From DASVNK01 sp964478815 (GTDB lineage Bacteria; Verrucomicrobiota; Verrucomicrobiia; Limisphaerales; SXQI01), in contig CAYZKY010000009.1 in NCBI GenBank assembly GCA_964478815.1, forward strand, positions 1 through 64,000: a DNA stretch of 64,000 nt, written 5' to 3'. Made by a program: the position numbers and the translations under genes. Numbering within the stretch: the first letter of the stretch is position 1; the number at the start of each line of letters is the position of its first letter. Of the stretch, positions 6,908-15,773 are shown piece after piece. Below the pieces are notes generated by a model that was not told where the DNA came from, searched no databases, and saw nothing but the letters and a program-made list of their open reading frames with translations.

Positions 6908-9325
6908 ATGAAGGCGAACCCGCTGGTCGGAGTCGCCCTTGCGTTTGCCGCCGGGATTGTCCTGGCCCGGTTCGCGACCGAGTTTCTCCTCGGCCTGCCG
7001 TTGCTCGCGGCGGGGTTGTTGATCGGCTCTCTCTTCCTGCGCGCACTGCGTCCGTCCGCGATCTGGGGGATCGTCCTGACCTGCGGCGCTTTGAATTATT
7101 GCGTGCGATGGATTGAGGTGCCTCCCGGAGATTTGCGTGCGCTTGGGCTGGCGCAGGAACAGCTCGTCACCATCCGGGGCATGGTTCTGGAACGGCCCAT
7201 CGTGAGAGAATTCCAATCCGGCGGACGCACCAACCGGACGTCCACCGCGCGGGTGCAGGTTGCTGCGATCGGCCGGCCCGAGTGGGAAACCACGCGCGGG
7301 GTGATTCTGGCGAGCACACGCGGCGACCTCCCCGAAACCGTTCAGGCGGGGCGCGAAGTGACGGTGGAAGGGGTGTTGCGCGTGCCGCCGGGCGCGCGCG
7401 CCGAAGGGCTGTTCGATTACGGCCGGTATCTGGCCCACGAGGGAATCTTTTATCAACTGCGCGTCGAGTCCGCCGAAGATTGGCAGGCCGTGGGAGCCGC
7501 GCCGTGCCCGCGCTGGCGGGACGCGTTCGCCGATTGGAGCCGGCGCACGCTGTCGCGCGGATTGCCGAATGACCAAAATCTGGCGCTACTGCTGGCGATG
7601 ACATTGGGCTGGGCCGGCGCCCTGGAAGGGGAGGTGGCGGATCCCTTCCTGCGCACCGGGACGATGCATATTTTTGCGATCAGTGGCCTCCATGTGGCGT
7701 GCATCGCCCTCGCGCTGGCGAGCCTGACCCATGCCTTTGGCGTGCCGAGGACATGGACGGCGCTGGGGGTGCTGCCGCTCATCTGGTTTTACACGGTGGC
7801 GACCGGCTGGCAGAGCTCGGGAGTCCGGGCGGCGATCATGGCGAGCATCGTGTTGCTGGCCTACCCGCTGCGGCGGCCGTACGCGTTGCTGAACGCGACG
7901 GCGGCGGCTTCGGCGATTCTGATCTTCGAACCGGAGCAGGTCTTCCACGCGAGTTTTCAGCTTTCGTTCATTGTCGTGGCGAGCATGGCCTGGCTGTTGC
8001 CGAGCTGGAAGCGGCTCCGCCAAAAACTGTTCGCGCCCGATCCCTTTCTGCCGCGCGAGTTGCACGGCGGGTGGGCGCGAGCATGGCGGTGGACGGCGCG
8101 AAGGGGCGCCGATGGCTTCGCCGTTTCCCTCGCGGCGACTTTGGGCGCGCTGCCGCTGACACTCTGGTATTTCAACATCGTCACGCCGGTCGGGCTGGTG
8201 GCCAATCTCATCGCGGTGCCGCTGAGCAGCGTTTCGCTGACGGCGGGGCTGGCGAGCTTGTTGATCAGCCTGTTGCTGCCGCCCCTTGCGCCGATCTGCA
8301 ACTGGGTGGCCTGGGCATTCATGGCGGCGACCGTGGCGGTGGTGCGCCGGCTCGCGGAATTCCGCTGGGGATATTTCTACGCGGAAGCGCCGGAGCTGAT
8401 GGTCATCGGACTGTATTACGTCTGGCTGACGGCGGTGGGACTGCTGCTGGTGCGGCGCACGCCGGGGCGATGGTGGGCAATGGCGAGTGCGACCGTGGCG
8501 CTGCTGGCGGCCTGGGGATTTCCAGCGACGAGGCCACAGGCTCAGGCAGTGACCGCGCTGCCGGGGGATGGCGGGGTAGTATGGGTGGATACGCCTGGCG
8601 CAGCACACGACGTGTTGCTGGGTTGCTCGAATGAGGCGACCGGCCGATTTCTCGTCACGCGCTTTCTGCGCGCACAGGGGAGAGATACGGTGCCCAACAT
8701 CGTGTTGAGCCACGGCGATGTCGACCAGGCGGGCGGATTTGGAGCGATTTGGGAGGAGTTCCAGCCCCGAAAAGTCTTCACCGGCCCCGGGCGGGGGCGG
8801 TCGCCTACGTATCAGGCCGCGCTCGCCACGCTTCAAGCGAATCCGGCGCGATGGCGATCAGTGGGACGGGGCGAGGACATCGCGGGCTGGCAGGTGCTGC
8901 ATCCCCGGCGCGATTCCCGCTATCCGCGAGCCGACGATAATGCGCTGGTGCTGCGAGGGGATATCGAAGGCTGGCGGGTCATTCTGCTCTCCGAGCTGGG
9001 GATGCTGGGGCAACGCGAATTGGCGGAGTGGCCCGAGGATTTGAAGGCCGACGTGGTGATCGCCGGTTATCCCGAGCAGGACGAACCGCTCCTGCCGGCG
9101 CTGCTCGAACGCATCGATCCGCCATTGATCGTTCTGTCCGAGAAGTCCGCCCCGGGGTTTGGCGTGCCCGAACGGCGTGTGGTCGAACGGCTGGGCGGGG
9201 CGAACCGCGCGATAGTGATGGTATCCCGGGAGCGAGCGGTCACCTTGCGCTTTCGCGACGAGACCTGCGAATTGAGCACCATGGCGGGGCTGGCTCGCAC
9301 GTTTCGAAAACCCACGCTTCGGTAA
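6908..9325 (+). CDS. ComEC/Rec2-family DNA uptake channel protein with degenerate hydrolase domain
   Basis: This 805-residue polytopic inner-membrane protein has an N-terminal DUF4131/OB-like part (about 1-180), the competence channel domain with the hallmark TMHIFAISGLHVACI near residue 255 and multiple helices to about 530, and a C-terminal metallo-beta-lactamase-like domain. ComEC forms the channel that moves one DNA strand into the cytoplasm. In the C-terminal domain the usual SHxDxDH motif reads SHGDVDQAGG, so the last metal-binding His is Gln. The later GDA and HHG elements seem absent (LLSELGMLG and VIAGYPEQDE stand in their places). Nuclease activity is therefore doubtful here. The start at 6908 follows three bases after the VanZ-like stop. 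Confidence 0.9.
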   Translation: MKANPLVGVALAFAAGIVLARFATEFLLGLPLLAAGLLIGSLFLRALRPSAIWGIVLTCGALNYCVRWIEVPPGDLRALGLAQEQLVTIRGMVLERPIVREFQSGGRTNRTSTARVQVAAIGRPEWETTRGVILASTRGDLPETVQAGREVTVEGVLRVPPGARAEGLFDYGRYLAHEGIFYQLRVESAEDWQAVGAAPCPRWRDAFADWSRRTLSRGLPNDQNLALLLAMTLGWAGALEGEVADPFLRTGTMHIFAISGLHVACIALALASLTHAFGVPRTWTALGVLPLIWFYTVATGWQSSGVRAAIMASIVLLAYPLRRPYALLNATAAASAILIFEPEQVFHASFQLSFIVVASMAWLLPSWKRLRQKLFAPDPFLPRELHGGWARAWRWTARRGADGFAVSLAATLGALPLTLWYFNIVTPVGLVANLIAVPLSSVSLTAGLASLLISLLLPPLAPICNWVAWAFMAATVAVVRRLAEFRWGYFYAEAPELMVIGLYYVWLTAVGLLLVRRTPGRWWAMASATVALLAAWGFPATRPQAQAVTALPGDGGVVWVDTPGAAHDVLLGCSNEATGRFLVTRFLRAQGRDTVPNIVLSHGDVDQAGGFGAIWEEFQPRKVFTGPGRGRSPTYQAALATLQANPARWRSVGRGEDIAGWQVLHPRRDSRYPRADDNALVLRGDIEGWRVILLSELGMLGQRELAEWPEDLKADVVIAGYPEQDEPLLPALLERIDPPLIVLSEKSAPGFGVPERRVVERLGGANRAIVMVSRERAVTLRFRDETCELSTMAGLARTFRKPTLR

Positions 9326-9455
9326 CGCCGGCAAGCTGCGAGTTCCGGATCGAACTGCACCGATCTGAATCGGCTCTCTCCCACGCCATCCGGCCGGCCT
9401 GGATGAAGATTTCGGATCGCGCCGGCATCGCAGAATCGCCGATGGAACCAGCGCC

Positions 9456-10886
9456 TCAAGAGCGGGGCGGGGGTTTCATTTTGAGGCCCTGGTGTTTCCA
9501 GAGTTTTTGCTTGAGCGACGGGAACAGTTCGAGGGCGTTGTCGCGGAGGATCTGCGTGCCGATGCGGAGAGCGTGGTCTTCGCGGAGTTCGGCGCGCTCG
9601 ACTTTTTCGGCGAGCGCTTCGGCGAGGCAGCGGCGGGTGTATTCGGTGGCCGCGTAAATGCCTTCGGCGTGGTGGGCGTCGGCGCCCCAGAGGATGCGGT
9701 TGGAGCCCATGACTTCGAGCCATTCCTGATAGGCGCGCTTGCCCATGGTGTAGCTGATGGTGGGAAGCCAGACGGAATCGATCCAAACGTTGCGGTGGCG
9801 CGTGGCGATGGCCCCGGTCTCGCCGATCCACGGGTAGCCGCCGTGGAAGAGGATGATTTTGGTCTTGGGGTGGGCGGCGATGAGGTCGACGAGGAGCATG
9901 GGGTTGCTGCCCTGGATGCGGGCGTGGCCGGTGTGAATCTGGAAGGGGAGATCGAGCTTGGCGCAGAGCTCGACGATGCGCCACATGACGTAGTCCTGGA
10001 AGGCTTTGACATCTTCGGGGGTGGATTGGCCGCGGGGACGGCCCCAGGCTTTTTCGGCACGTTCCTTGGAGGCATTGGCGAAGTCGAGGGTGCGCTCGTA
10101 GGCGGTGGTGGTTTTGAGGCAGACGGCGCCGCGTGCTTTGCCGTGGGCCATGATGCGCTCGATCACGGCGATGTAGTCATCGAGGGCTTCGAGCTGCAGG
10201 TTGTGGGTGGCGGCGAAGTGGTAGGGGGAGTCGTTGGGATTGGAGAAGTCGGAGGGGTGGATGCCGCGAATGAAGGTGGTGACATTGATGGTGGGGACGG
10301 CGAAGGGGTATTCCACATCGAAGCCAAGGCGGTTCCAGTAAGGATCCATGACGACGAGTTCGATATTGGCGCGTTCGGTGAGGACTTCGTAGATCCAGGC
10401 GGGGTCGCGGTAGTGGTCGAAGATGCGGTCGTTGAGGGCGCGGGCCTGGTCGTCGGTGATGGTTTCGAAGTCGATGCCGTAAAGATCCGTAAAGGCGGGC
10501 AGTTGGTAGCGGTAGAAGCTGGTGGCCCGGGCGTTGTCGAAATCGTGTTTCGCCCGCGGCCACCATTCGGCGAACTGGCCGGATTGGGGCCAGGGGGTGA
10601 GGGGGTTGAACCAGGTGTAGTAGCTGCTTTGCCAGAGGGAGTGGAGGGTCATGCCGCGGCCGCGGGGCGTTTCGACGCGGCCGGCGATGCGGTCGAACGG
10701 GGGAAGGTGATCGTGCGTATCGATGGCAGGAGTGGCATCGAGGTGGGCTTTGATTTTGCGGTAGGTGGCGGTTTGTTTGACGTCGATGGATTGGGCGCTG
10801 GCGACGAGGGGGAGCGCGGCGGCGGGCGCGGGGCGCGAGGGAGCGAGCAGGGTGGCGGCGAGCAGGAGCAGGAAACGATGGGTCAT
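9456..10886 (-). CDS. Exported amidohydrolase-family protein
   Basis: This protein of about 476 residues has a signal peptide (MTHRFLLLLAATLLAPS, then an Ala-rich cleavage region). It carries a TIM-barrel amidohydrolase-2 pattern: AIDTHDHLPP near residue 45 (metal-binding HxH), FQIHTGHARIQG, IILFHGGYPW, and LWGADAHH with the catalytic Asp. Substrates in this family include uronates, aromatic acids and lactones; none can be assigned here. An ORF reading frame continues upstream to 11216, but the ATG at 10886 is the natural start because the signal peptide begins there and the upstream part is low-complexity. It is convergent with comEC and no clear terminator is seen in the 130 bp between them. 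Confidence 0.85.
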   Translation of the reverse strand: MTHRFLLLLAATLLAPSRPAPAAALPLVASAQSIDVKQTATYRKIKAHLDATPAIDTHDHLPPFDRIAGRVETPRGRGMTLHSLWQSSYYTWFNPLTPWPQSGQFAEWWPRAKHDFDNARATSFYRYQLPAFTDLYGIDFETITDDQARALNDRIFDHYRDPAWIYEVLTERANIELVVMDPYWNRLGFDVEYPFAVPTINVTTFIRGIHPSDFSNPNDSPYHFAATHNLQLEALDDYIAVIERIMAHGKARGAVCLKTTTAYERTLDFANASKERAEKAWGRPRGQSTPEDVKAFQDYVMWRIVELCAKLDLPFQIHTGHARIQGSNPMLLVDLIAAHPKTKIILFHGGYPWIGETGAIATRHRNVWIDSVWLPTISYTMGKRAYQEWLEVMGSNRILWGADAHHAEGIYAATEYTRRCLAEALAEKVERAELREDHALRIGTQILRDNALELFPSLKQKLWKHQGLKMKPPPRS

Positions 10887-11755
10887 GGTGTCGGTGGAGA
10901 GGGTGGCCGAGCGGGGTGGGGATTTCGAGGCAAAAAGGGGCATTTGGCCGCAGGAAGTCGCAAGACGGGGCTTTTGAGGGGCGACAAAGGGCAAGGCACG
11001 GCGGGAAAGGGATTTCGGGATGCGGCCCCCCGTCCGTTTTGGTTTGGGCAGGCGAGAGGAGGGGCTGGAGTCGACATTTTGGGGCCACCCCCCCTGTTTT
11101 TTGTTGGTGAAGGCGGGGAGGCGGGCGGTGGATTCCCGGGGCGACGGCTGGTGGGACGACCGGAAGGGCAGGCTGGAGGTGTGGAATTTGTGGAATCTCT
11201 GGAATGGCGGGAGCAAGGCGCGAGAGAGGTTCGAGACCCGGGGGCGGATAGGGTTCTTCCGTGCGGGAGGAGGGAGCCGGGCCGCTCGGCGGAGCCGGCG
11301 GGATGGAAGGCAGACCGGATGGGTGTCGCGAGGGGTTTTTGAGACGATAAGGGCGGGGCATTTTGGGTGCAGGAAGTCCTATTTACGCGGGTTTCGTGAG
11401 GGTGTTTGGGGTGGTTGGGGTGTTTGGGGGCCGGAACGGGCGCGGCGGGGCGCGGGGACGGAGGCACGCTCCGGACGGGACGGCGCAAGGGTGCGAGGGA
11501 GTGCGGGGAGTGGGAACTCCCCGAGGCAAAGGGATAGAGGCAGGGCCATCCGGGGACGGGTCGGAACGGGAGGCTCGGCGGGAGGCCGGGACTGCTGTTC
11601 GGAGACGATCCGGATGACCACGAAACGTGCTTCGCAGTCATGGAAGGAATGTCGTGCAGGAGGGGAGGAGACGCAAGGGGGATGACGGGTGAATTTGCGG
11701 GAAATGTAGAATGGATCGGTGCAGAGGGGGCTCGACCTGGTGGAGGGGATCGGGC
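10887..11755. other. G-rich intergenic stretch without a recognised gene
   Basis: This 869-bp divergent region separates the amidohydrolase and nucleotidyltransferase genes. Open frames cross it on both strands, but their translations are Gly/Arg- or Pro/Ser-rich without domain pattern, so I do not call them genes. It contains a 9-bp periodic TGGAAT triplet near 11183-11206 and a G-quadruplex-like run at 11400-11430. Promoters for both flanking genes should lie here; I cannot assign them. Confidence 0.6.
11400..11430 (+). other. G-quadruplex-forming motif
   Basis: Four runs of guanine (3, 4, 4 and 5 bases) are separated by three loops of exactly five bases each (TGTTT, TGGTT, TGTTT). This satisfies the usual G-quadruplex pattern. 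It lies in the intergenic region about 325 bp upstream of the RlaP-type gene. Function unknown. Confidence 0.6.
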
Positions 11756-12745
11756 ATGGTCGGGGAAATGGCGGGGCAGCCGGATCATATTTCTGCGGGG
11801 ACGCAGGTAGTGTCATTGGTGGAGGTGCGGGGCACGAACAATTCGCTCGTGCATCCGCGGGGGGCGGTGGGGGTGGTGACGCGGACGCCGGCGGCGGAAC
11901 GGGAGAAGTATCTGGTTCGATTTCCCGACGGTTTCGAGTGTTCGCTGGGGCGGGATCAACTGGAGGTGCTGAAGCATTTCAAGGATCGGCTTGGGAACGA
12001 GAGTCGGGCCAATCCGTTCGCGCCGCCTGCCGCCGACGGCTCGCTGGGGACAGCGAGCCCTACCTTCGATCTGGAGTCGTTCATCATTTATCGCTGCGTA
12101 GTCGGATCACGGGCGTACGGGCTGGAGAGCGATGAATCCGATACGGATCGGCGCGGGATTTATCTGGCCCCGGCCAAGTTGCAGTGGTCGCTGTTCGGCG
12201 CGCCGGAGCAATTCGAGGATAACGCGACGCAGAGTTGCTACTGGGAGTTGCAGAAGTTCCTGACGATGGCGCTGAAGGCGAATCCGAACATTCTGGAGTG
12301 TCTCTATTCGCCGATGGTGGAGAAGGCCACGCCGCTCGGGAAGGAACTGTTGGCGATGCGGGACGTCTTCCTGAGCCAGATGATTTTCCAGACTTTCAAT
12401 GGCTACGCGATGTCGCAGTTCAAGAAGATCGAGCAGGACATCCGCAACCACGGGGAGGTGCGGTGGAAGCACGCGATGCATTTGCTGCGGCTGTTGCTGA
12501 CCGGGGCGGCGACGCTGCGGGAGGGGCGGGTGCCGGTGCGGGTCGAGGCGCAGCGGGAGCGATTGCTGGCGGTGAAGCACGGAGAGGTGCCGTGGGCCGT
12601 GGTGGATGCCTGGCGAAAGGAACTGCATCGTGACTTTGAGCGGGCCTTGGCGGAGACGAAACTGCCGGAGCGGCCGGATTATGAGGCGGCGAACCGGTTC
12701 TTGATTCGGGCGCGGCGGGTGATGGCGGACGCTGTTCCTTTCTGA
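11756..12745 (+). CDS. RlaP-type nucleotidyltransferase with N-terminal SH3-like extension
   Basis: This protein of about 329 residues belongs to the DNA polymerase beta superfamily of predicted RNA-repair nucleotidyltransferases (RlaP). The nucleotidyltransferase signature is VVGSRAYGLESDESDTDRRG near residue 115: a GS motif followed by the D-x-D metal-binding carboxylates. Downstream it keeps the long helical part typical of the family (ALKANPNILECLYSP, SQFKKIEQDIRN, RWKHAMHLLRLLL). Residues of about 10-75 form a small beta-rich KOW/SH3-like module (VRGTNNSLVHPRGAVGVVT, YLVRFPDGFECSLG). The ATG at 11756 follows GGAGG nine bases upstream. No RtcB ligase, Hen1 methylase or kinase is adjacent, so a role in RNA repair is family-based inference only. 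Confidence 0.85.
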   Translation: MVGEMAGQPDHISAGTQVVSLVEVRGTNNSLVHPRGAVGVVTRTPAAEREKYLVRFPDGFECSLGRDQLEVLKHFKDRLGNESRANPFAPPAADGSLGTASPTFDLESFIIYRCVVGSRAYGLESDESDTDRRGIYLAPAKLQWSLFGAPEQFEDNATQSCYWELQKFLTMALKANPNILECLYSPMVEKATPLGKELLAMRDVFLSQMIFQTFNGYAMSQFKKIEQDIRNHGEVRWKHAMHLLRLLLTGAATLREGRVPVRVEAQRERLLAVKHGEVPWAVVDAWRKELHRDFERALAETKLPERPDYEAANRFLIRARRVMADAVPF

Positions 12746-12851
12746 ATCGCGCCACCGTAACCTCAGCCAAAGCTTTTGGAGCTTTCCCTCGAGGTCGTCA
12801 GTCGATATGCTGAGATGGATTTGAATGAAGTCCTGAACCGGAGTTGAGACG

Positions 12852-13583
12852 ATGTCTTGGCAAACTCTCAGCCTGCATTTCAAGCAGGAGTACGATGGCG
12901 CGTTCCGGTATCTCGACCGGTGCGGGGAATTCATGCTTGCAGCGGTGGACAAGTTGGATTTTCTTCCTGGCGAGATAAAGCCTTCCGGAGCCAAGCTCGA
13001 AATCCCAGAACGCGGCTTGACGGCCACAGTGGACACACTGGAACTCGTGATAGCTCAGGAGATGCCGGGTGCCGATCACGAGTCATTCTTAAAATCCTGT
13101 GAAGACCTTTCCGAATTGGTCAATGAACATTTCCAGCCTAAGCGACGTATCAGGAATGGGTTTGCCTGCAAATCCTACTGGCCTATCCCTAACGCGAACA
13201 CGCTTCTTGCGGTCAGTCTCAGATTTGGGGGGGAAGTTCACAATGAACTCGGCAAACAATTAGGCATGGTGCCTGAACATAAACGCCTCGATTTTAACTT
13301 TACGTCCGGCAGTATGGATCTGCACGTTTTGCTCCAGCCTGTTACTTTCGACAAAGTGTCGGTTAGCCGCCAGAATCCCAACTTGAAAGCGACTTCCGTT
13401 CAGAAAGAAAGGATAGAAAGGCGGAACAAATTTGCGGAGAAGCTGGATGTGCACCTAAGCCACGCGCTGATGCTTGAAGTCGATTTAATGGAAATCGACC
13501 CACCCGAGCATTCTTTGAGGCGGCACTTTACTGAATTGATGCGATACACTACCCTCCTTCGAAGCCAGTTTGACGCTTCATGA
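12852..13583 (+). CDS. Unknown protein, first gene of the metallo-beta-lactamase triad
   Basis: I do not recognise this soluble protein of about 243 residues. It has no signal peptide or membrane helix. The N-terminal half mixes strands and helices (FRYLDRCGEFMLAAVDKL, ESFLKSCEDLSELVNEHF), and the C-terminal half is charged and helical (VQKERIERRNKFAEKLDV, HSLRRHFTELMRYTTLL). Base composition is clearly less GC-rich than in the genes on either side, which suggests transfer as a unit with the next two genes. Its stop overlaps the next start by four bases (ATGA at 13580), indicating coupled translation and probably a shared complex. The start at 12852 is the first ATG after the intergenic gap. 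Confidence 0.8.
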   Translation: MSWQTLSLHFKQEYDGAFRYLDRCGEFMLAAVDKLDFLPGEIKPSGAKLEIPERGLTATVDTLELVIAQEMPGADHESFLKSCEDLSELVNEHFQPKRRIRNGFACKSYWPIPNANTLLAVSLRFGGEVHNELGKQLGMVPEHKRLDFNFTSGSMDLHVLLQPVTFDKVSVSRQNPNLKATSVQKERIERRNKFAEKLDVHLSHALMLEVDLMEIDPPEHSLRRHFTELMRYTTLLRSQFDAS

Positions 13584-14098
13584 GCACTTTAGCCCTCAGC
13601 TATCAGTTATCCTCTGCATCCACGGTTTCTGACCGCAGCAACGCCGTCTCGATTCTGGCGCATGAACCCCGTGTCGTTCACTCTTACGGAGGTGCCTTTA
13701 CCGATCCTGTATCTCTCAAGTTCCAACCAGCTCGAAAATGGTCTACCAAAGAAGACTCCCGTAAGCATCCTGCAGTACGGACAAAGCGGCGGCTGAAAGG
13801 ATTCCTAGTGGAGTTGCAGAAGGATGACGCGCGTGTCGCTTTCGTTGAGAATGGCCAGACCATCTTCTATGACCTGCCTGCAGATCAGATCCGCAAGGCC
13901 GGAATCAATGAGCGGAATCAGCCGTTCCAGATGGACGAAATCGAAACGGAAGATGAGCAGGGCTCGTTAATTGTCGGCTATCGGTTTCTGGCGCTGGCCA
14001 AACCTTCGGATGCCTACATCGAGGCGTTGAATTTCGATGATGAGCGCATACGCAAACGAGACCTCATCCTCAAAGAATTTGGCAAAGCTCAGGCTTGA
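13580..14098 (+). CDS. Unknown small protein, second gene of the metallo-beta-lactamase triad
   Basis: This protein of about 172 residues has a disordered N-terminus (about 1-60, rich in Ser and Lys) followed by a probable small beta-barrel (LKGFLVELQKDDARVAFVEN, then FYDLPADQIRKAGI and LIVGYRFLALA). The strand pattern resembles SH3/S1-like barrels often encoded beside effector enzymes, but I cannot name a family. It ends in a charged helix (DERIRKRDLILKEFGK). It overlaps the first gene by four bases and the metallo-beta-lactamase gene by about 60 bases, so all three are translated as a unit. It could be an adaptor that presents a substrate or holds the complex together (inference). Confidence 0.75.
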   Translation: MSTLALSYQLSSASTVSDRSNAVSILAHEPRVVHSYGGAFTDPVSLKFQPARKWSTKEDSRKHPAVRTKRRLKGFLVELQKDDARVAFVENGQTIFYDLPADQIRKAGINERNQPFQMDEIETEDEQGSLIVGYRFLALAKPSDAYIEALNFDDERIRKRDLILKEFGKAQA

Positions 14099-15125
14099 TT
14101 TCTACGAGTCAGGAGTTGGCGACACCATTATCGTCACCTTCCCGTCAGGCGGCCTTGGCATCGTGGACGCGCACCCGTCGCGGCACGCCCATCGGCCTGG
14201 CATCCGCCAACTCGTCACTGGCCGCAAAGTGCATTTCATCTGTCTCACCCATCCTCACGCCGACCACGGGGTCGACCTGATTCCGGTGCTCGAAGAGCAT
14301 CCAGAGGTCGCAGAGTTTTGGTCAACAATCTTTGAGATCCCGGCCTTCATCTTTGGCGTCGAACAGACCGTGAATTTTCCCAGCCCCGTTCGGCAGTTTG
14401 CCGCGAAGATGAATCAGGATTATGGCGAGTTCCTCGTCGATCTTTTTGGCGCAGTCGTCGAGAGAAAGATTTCACGGCGCGTTCTCCACAGTGGAACACG
14501 CGAATCTGTCATCGATGGCGTCGAAGTGCATTGTCTGGGCCCAGATGAATCGGTTCAAAACTCATTTTTTGACGCCTACATGGAGAAGTTATCTGATCCC
14601 AAGGTCCGCGTTCCCGATGCAAATTCCATTTCAGCCATCCTCGCCCTTAAATTCGGCCAGAGCTTCGTGCTATTGGGAGCGGACGCACTCAGCAAAAATT
14701 GGGAGAGCGCGGTGAAGCATCATCGCAAGCTCAATCTGCCCAAAGCGCGGGTGCTAAAAATCCCGCACCACGGGGCCAGAAATTCATTCTCCCTGCAGCA
14801 GGGTGCCGCCACCTACCTCGACCTTTGCTCGCATGCGCCGAAGGCCAAGGCGGTGCTCTTCGCGGGCGACGCCAAACATCCCGACCGGGACGTGTATGCT
14901 CGCCTGTGCAGCCGCGCCGAGGTCTTTTGCCTGTCGAACGGCACTCGGCCTTCATCGGTAGAAGGCAATCCGCTGAAACTTCGAATTCCAGGTGCGAGAG
15001 CCGTTCAGCCATCTCTCGTCTGCAATCCAATCGTCAGCTTTGAACTGGACAAGGAAGGCAACGTGACCGTGCTGGCAGGCGCAGGGTGCGAGAATTGCGT
15101 GCATTCCCGCCACGATGACCACTGA
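14037..15125 (+). CDS. ComEC-like stand-alone metallo-beta-lactamase-fold hydrolase
   Basis: This soluble protein of about 362 residues has the metallo-beta-lactamase fold of the ComEC/Rec2 C-terminal type. Metal ligands are intact: CLTHPHADHGVDL near residue 70 (HxHxDH), LLGADAL (bridging Asp) and KIPHHGARNS near residue 242, followed by FAGDAKHPDRD. The C-terminal end carries a Cys pair in GAGCENCVHSRH. Relatives act on nucleic acids or small phosphodiesters; the substrate here is unknown. The start at ATG 14037 lies inside the preceding gene (62-bp overlap); the domain proper begins about 18 residues later at LRLDFYESGVGD, so a later start is possible. It is the only catalytic member of the triad. 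Confidence 0.85.
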   Translation: MMSAYANETSSSKNLAKLRLDFYESGVGDTIIVTFPSGGLGIVDAHPSRHAHRPGIRQLVTGRKVHFICLTHPHADHGVDLIPVLEEHPEVAEFWSTIFEIPAFIFGVEQTVNFPSPVRQFAAKMNQDYGEFLVDLFGAVVERKISRRVLHSGTRESVIDGVEVHCLGPDESVQNSFFDAYMEKLSDPKVRVPDANSISAILALKFGQSFVLLGADALSKNWESAVKHHRKLNLPKARVLKIPHHGARNSFSLQQGAATYLDLCSHAPKAKAVLFAGDAKHPDRDVYARLCSRAEVFCLSNGTRPSSVEGNPLKLRIPGARAVQPSLVCNPIVSFELDKEGNVTVLAGAGCENCVHSRHDDH

Positions 15126-15258
15126 CCCACGACTTGATCGCATTGTGGCGGCGCAGCCGTATCCGTTGTCGTTTGCGACGATCAGTGGGGCGCCGGTCTG
15201 AGGGGATTTGCGGGCGACGTCGAATATGGCGGAACAGCGCGAGGCAAAGGGGGAAACT

Positions 15259-15414
15259 GATGCAACCGCTTTCAGGGTTGGAGAGATTGGAAACGATAAC
15301 CTGGGGTAGCCGTAGGGCGGCAACCCCAGGCTAAATGCTGGAATCCCGTTGGGATTCGGGAGTGGCGGAGGCCTCAGGGGATGGCGCACGGCGGTCGGTG
15401 GCTCAGAGACCTCG
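15259..15414. repeat. Direct repeat, copy 1 (about 156 bp)
   Basis: This segment runs from GATGCAACC to CTCAGAGACCTCG and matches 15774-15931 along its whole length with scattered substitutions. Shared landmarks are ACGATAACCTGGGGTA, GGCTAAATGCTG, AATCCCGTTGGGATTCGGG and GGTGGCTCAGAGACCTCG. The internal CCCGTTGGG and CCTGGGGT / ACCCCAGG segments are palindromic, so the transcript could fold. Confidence 0.85.
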
Positions 15415-15442
15415 AATTGGGGGTGGCGACTCCTCACCCCAG

Positions 15443-15469
15443 CCCTCTCCTCGAACGAGGAGGAGAGGG
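15443..15469. repeat. Long hairpin between the direct repeats
   Basis: CCCTCTCCTC, then GAAC plus a few bases, then GAGGAGAGGG gives a ten-base stem with a short loop. The flanking CTCACCCCAG resembles a widespread palindromic intergenic repeat seen in many bacterial genomes. It is followed by AT-richer sequence rather than a T-tract in the plus direction, so I do not call it a terminator. Confidence 0.6.
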
Positions 15470-15773
15470 AGAAGAATTATTGGGGTTCGGTAACCCAGGG
15501 TGGCGCTTCCGTTGGGCGCTTTGCCCTGGGCTAGTTTCTGTCGGGCCTTCAGCCCTCGCAGATGCGGCGTAAGAGGCAGTCGAGTCCGACCGGCGGGATT
15601 GAATTGGAATGAGGAGAACCAGTGAGCGTGGGGCGTGATGCGCCTAGTTTCGCAGGTTTGTTATTAAGTTGTCTCGATCACTCTTTGCCAGGAGTCGAAG
15701 GTCTGTGGATGAAGTTCATCCTTGCCAGGCGACGGCGGTGGCGCGGGGGAGGCTTGGAATGCCACGGGGAATC

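Noticed and set aside
9492..11342. A plus-strand open frame of 616 codons opposite the amidohydrolase gene
   Set aside because: The minus strand carries a complete signal peptide and amidohydrolase motifs; the plus frame is Gly/Val/Glu-rich shadow.
11020..11685. Open frames on both strands in the gene-free G-rich region
   Set aside because: Composition is Gly/Arg or Pro/Ser low-complexity, with no ribosome-binding site or recognisable fold.
15134..15572. Short genes encoded across the repeats
   Set aside because: The frames start and stop within repeat copies and differ between the two copies.
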